This document shows, piece after piece, positions 62,129 through 64,000 of a stretch of 64,000 nucleotides of DNA. The stretch comes from Chitinophagaceae bacterium (GTDB lineage: Bacteria > Bacteroidota > Bacteroidia > Chitinophagales > Chitinophagaceae). The translations under genes were made by a program, and so were the position numbers. The DNA lies in the NCBI GenBank assembly GCA_019752045.1, contig JAIEMP010000004.1:248001-312000 (forward strand), written 5' to 3'. Within the stretch, counting starts at the first letter, position 1. Each line of letters opens with the position of its first letter. The notes under the pieces are model-generated. The model saw only the letters and a program-made list of their open reading frames with translations, searched no databases and was not told the DNA's origin.

Positions 62129-63674
62129 CATTTAATACCTGCACTACTTTGTTGTAATATTCAACTGCACGTTCAGGTGTGCTGCCAATTGATACCAGAC
62201 CTACTTTGCCAAATTGTGAAAGAGCACTGATTAAATGAAACATCACACCTTCTTCATGTGCGTTGCTGTAATGCAAACCGTTGAGCATGGCAATATCAAT
62301 GAGATCATGTGGCGTTAAACCTTTGTAACAATCCCGTTGCAGATTATCTGTTGCAAAATAATAACGCTTCTTTCCGTCGGGCATAAAGTATTCTCCTTTA
62401 TCCGGATCATAATCACCTTCTGTTAAAAACTGCAACATTAAATAAGGATGGGTAGTGCCGCCCTTTCTTAAATTAATTTCAATGGCATAATGTTTATACG
62501 CATCACCATCCTTTGCAGTAATAAAGTCAACTCCAAAACGGCCAATCACTCCTTCCAGTTTTAGCCCTTCTGAAATAAGATGTCCCAGTTTTCCAATTTC
62601 TCTTGCATACGCTTTGTCAGCAGGAAAAGTAGCGCCTAAAAAAATCTGGTTGTCTTCTCCGCCCAACATCTGATCATGTGTTGACAGTACTGTGATAACG
62701 CCTAACGGATCTATGCGGCATTGCACAGAAGGTGATGTGATTGTTTCTGCATCAATAAACTCTTCTACAATACCTTCCATCTGTTCAAATTTTTTAAAGA
62801 ACAGATCACTTGAAAGTTTGGCAGCAACAATTTTCAATTGATCACTCATGTGTTCGCTGATCCATTTGTGCAAACCTTCATCAGCAGGTGCTCCTTCATA
62901 AGAAAATACGGCATTGCCTTCGCCCGAAAAACCGTCATTCATTTTAATCACGGCTTTTTTTAAACCCGGCTTTTGCTGTTTTAGCAATGTAAGACAATCA
63001 ATCACTTCTTTTTTATTTTTCACATCTTCAAATCCATCCGGTGTAAGAATATGTAACGACTTAAATAATTTTCTGCAGGCACTTTTTGTTCCCAGATAAT
63101 TTAATGCAGGATCACAACCGTACAACGGAATTTGTAACTGCAATGCAAGAGACTGTTCATACTCTGTTACATTAAAGCAGGTAATATGTGCAGGCGAATG
63201 CGGATCAATCAGATTTCTGATACGTTGAATTAATCTTGGACGTTGCAGAATTTTTTCTGTTAATGCAACAGATGATGCATCAAAACAACTCAGCAATGTA
63301 AGCCGTTGCCTTGCATGATAACCGGTAATGCCCGGCAGTAAATGCAGGTAGTAATCAATAATGGCCGGATCAATCGGCACACTTGTTACATAAATAACTC
63401 TTGTGCGTGGCATCCGTAACAACATGAGTAAACAAAGCAGGCGCTCTTCGTAAAACACATGTCCCTTAACTTTTGAAAGAATGGTATGATCTAAAGTAAG
63501 GCTCGGAATTACCACCACCGTTTTTGAAGCGAGGCGATCAGGAAAACTTGTTTTAAACTGATTGATCAATTCAGCTTTCAACTGATCAAAGCTTTCTTTG
63601 TCTTTTGCATGCAAAGGCGGAACTGTTGCTTGTGCCTGAACTGTTCCGGGATGCAATTGTATGATATCTGGCAT
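62115..63674 (-). CDS. PGM1-like ATP-grasp peptide ligase (orphan)
   Basis: 519 residues. The N-terminal half (about 45-190) resembles a pre-ATP-grasp domain; the C-terminal half is ATP-grasp: AVIKMNDGFSGEGNAVF (nucleotide loop), VEEFIDAETITSPSVQCRID, GRFGVDFI, YAIEINLRKGGTTHPY (metal-binding Glu-x-Asn). The LRKGGTTHP motif is typical of proteins related to PGM1, the peptide ligase in pheganomycin biosynthesis. ATP-grasp ligases join a carboxylate to an amine via acyl phosphate. No precursor peptide, transporter or tailoring gene is nearby, so its substrate is open. Confidence 0.85.
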   Translation of the reverse strand: MPDIIQLHPGTVQAQATVPPLHAKDKESFDQLKAELINQFKTSFPDRLASKTVVVIPSLTLDHTILSKVKGHVFYEERLLCLLMLLRMPRTRVIYVTSVPIDPAIIDYYLHLLPGITGYHARQRLTLLSCFDASSVALTEKILQRPRLIQRIRNLIDPHSPAHITCFNVTEYEQSLALQLQIPLYGCDPALNYLGTKSACRKLFKSLHILTPDGFEDVKNKKEVIDCLTLLKQQKPGLKKAVIKMNDGFSGEGNAVFSYEGAPADEGLHKWISEHMSDQLKIVAAKLSSDLFFKKFEQMEGIVEEFIDAETITSPSVQCRIDPLGVITVLSTHDQMLGGEDNQIFLGATFPADKAYAREIGKLGHLISEGLKLEGVIGRFGVDFITAKDGDAYKHYAIEINLRKGGTTHPYLMLQFLTEGDYDPDKGEYFMPDGKKRYYFATDNLQRDCYKGLTPHDLIDIAMLNGLHYSNAHEEGVMFHLISALSQFGKVGLVSIGSTPERAVEYYNKVVQVLNDECE

Positions 63675-63814
63675 AACACAAGATATACATTCAGCAGAAC
63701 GAAGTCAAGCATACTGATTTCAATCATGTGCTCAACTGCCGTCTGTTCCTTTTGCAGCTTACCGACGGCTTGCTGTTGTTTACCGACATTTACCTGCGGC
63801 TTCTCTATGAACTG

Positions 63815-63845
63815 TTGACTGTTGTTTGTTGTAACGATAGTTTTG
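63815..63845 (+). promoter_or_regulatory. Promoter of downstream membrane protein gene
   Basis: TTG at 63815-63817 and TAGTTTTG at 63838-63845, 20 bases apart, match the phylum consensus; the ATG at 63862 is 16 bases further on. Confidence 0.6.
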
Positions 63846-63861
63846 TTCTAAATTCATAAAA

Positions 63862-64000
63862 ATGACAAATAATTGTATGGGAACGAATAATAAAGCAAAT
63901 GAAAAATGGATTGGGATAACCATTCTTGGTGTAGGTATATTGTTTCTGTTGCGGAACTTTAACTTTCCGATTCCAACGGTATTTTTCTCCTGGCCCATGA
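63862..64000 (+). CDS. LiaF/LiaI-like membrane protein, N-terminal part (partial)
   Basis: 46 codons before the window ends. MTNNCMGTNNKANEKW... is followed by a hydrophobic segment WIGITILGVGILFLLRNFNF and IPTVFFSWPM, the hallmark of the LiaI/LiaF-like (DUF5668) transmembrane region. These proteins sit in the inner membrane; in Firmicutes LiaF modulates envelope stress sensing, but the function in this phylum is unclear. An ATG at 63877 is an alternative start. The remainder lies outside the window. Confidence 0.7.
   Translation, partial: MTNNCMGTNNKANEKWIGITILGVGILFLLRNFNFPIPTVFFSWPM

Noticed and set aside
63720-63830. Short direct repeat TTACCGAC (63759 and 63780) with C/T/G-rich surroundings
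   Set aside because: Only two 8-base copies 21 bases apart; not enough for a repeat array or attachment site.
1-64000. CRISPR array, prophage, transposase or integrase
   Set aside because: No regularly spaced repeats and no protein with integrase, transposase or phage structural motifs were seen.

Overview
The window looks like a chromosomal segment of a Bacteroidota bacterium, most likely from the Chitinophagaceae (the family assignment is inference). The phylum-level evidence is strong. There are type IX secretion (T9SS) and gliding genes (gldF, gldG, gldJ, porU, porV) and nine secreted proteins that end in T9SS sorting domains. There is also a MurF-alanine racemase fusion, bacillithiol synthesis (bshA), and promoters of the Bacteroidota type (-7 box TAnnTTTG), several lying only a few bases before start codons. 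There are no phage genes, transposase genes, rRNA or CRISPR arrays.

Layout. 1-2.5 kb: the end of an F1Fo ATP synthase operon (atpF-atpH-atpA), closed by a terminator with no atpG after it. 2.5-4.8 kb: first copy of a three-member family of 784-residue T9SS cargo proteins. 5-8.5 kb: acetyltransferase, then acpP-fabF-rnc and a small conserved gene. 8.5-9.1 kb: tRNA-Ser(GGA) followed directly by a small GIY-YIG nuclease gene, the pair flanked by two broken tRNA-Ser pieces. 9.1-18.7 kb: housekeeping genes (tatD, polysaccharide deacetylase, gltX, aldo/keto reductase, a B12-binding mutase subunit, enoyl-CoA hydratase, fumC), with a small nucleotidyltransferase module set inside the mutase-hydratase operon. 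18.7-32.6 kb: five large secreted proteins, including the other two 784-residue paralogues, a sugar dehydrogenase-like protein, an M14 carboxypeptidase and a beta-helix protein.

32.7-39.9 kb is a minus-strand group gldF-gldG-terC-murF/alr-(four-helix-bundle gene)-lspA, in which the four-helix-bundle gene sits between imperfect inverted repeats. 40.1-47.5 kb holds three more T9SS cargo genes plus an A-type Fe-S carrier and methylmalonyl-CoA epimerase. 47.6-56.2 kb is a T9SS/envelope cluster: murF and gldJ on the minus strand, porU and porV on the plus strand, with an outer-membrane barrel gene. 56.3-64 kb holds ispF-dut-DUF4292 lipoprotein-EnvC-like protein, then convergent bshA, an M28 peptidase, an orphan PGM1-like ATP-grasp ligase, and the start of a small membrane protein gene.

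The genes fit together around the cell envelope: PorU and PorV process and shuttle T9SS cargo, GldJ/GldF/GldG belong to the gliding/secretion apparatus, and MurF, Alr, LspA, EnvC and the deacetylase act on cell wall or lipoproteins. The most unusual structure is the tRNA-Ser/GIY-YIG cassette. An intact tRNA and nuclease gene (8601-9027) lie between a 5' relic and a 3' relic of another tRNA-Ser gene, both relics sharing an 11-bp anticodon-arm sequence and both carrying a TCCCGA...TCGGGA palindrome. It reads as a minimal mobile gene inserted into a tRNA gene that brought its own replacement tRNA.
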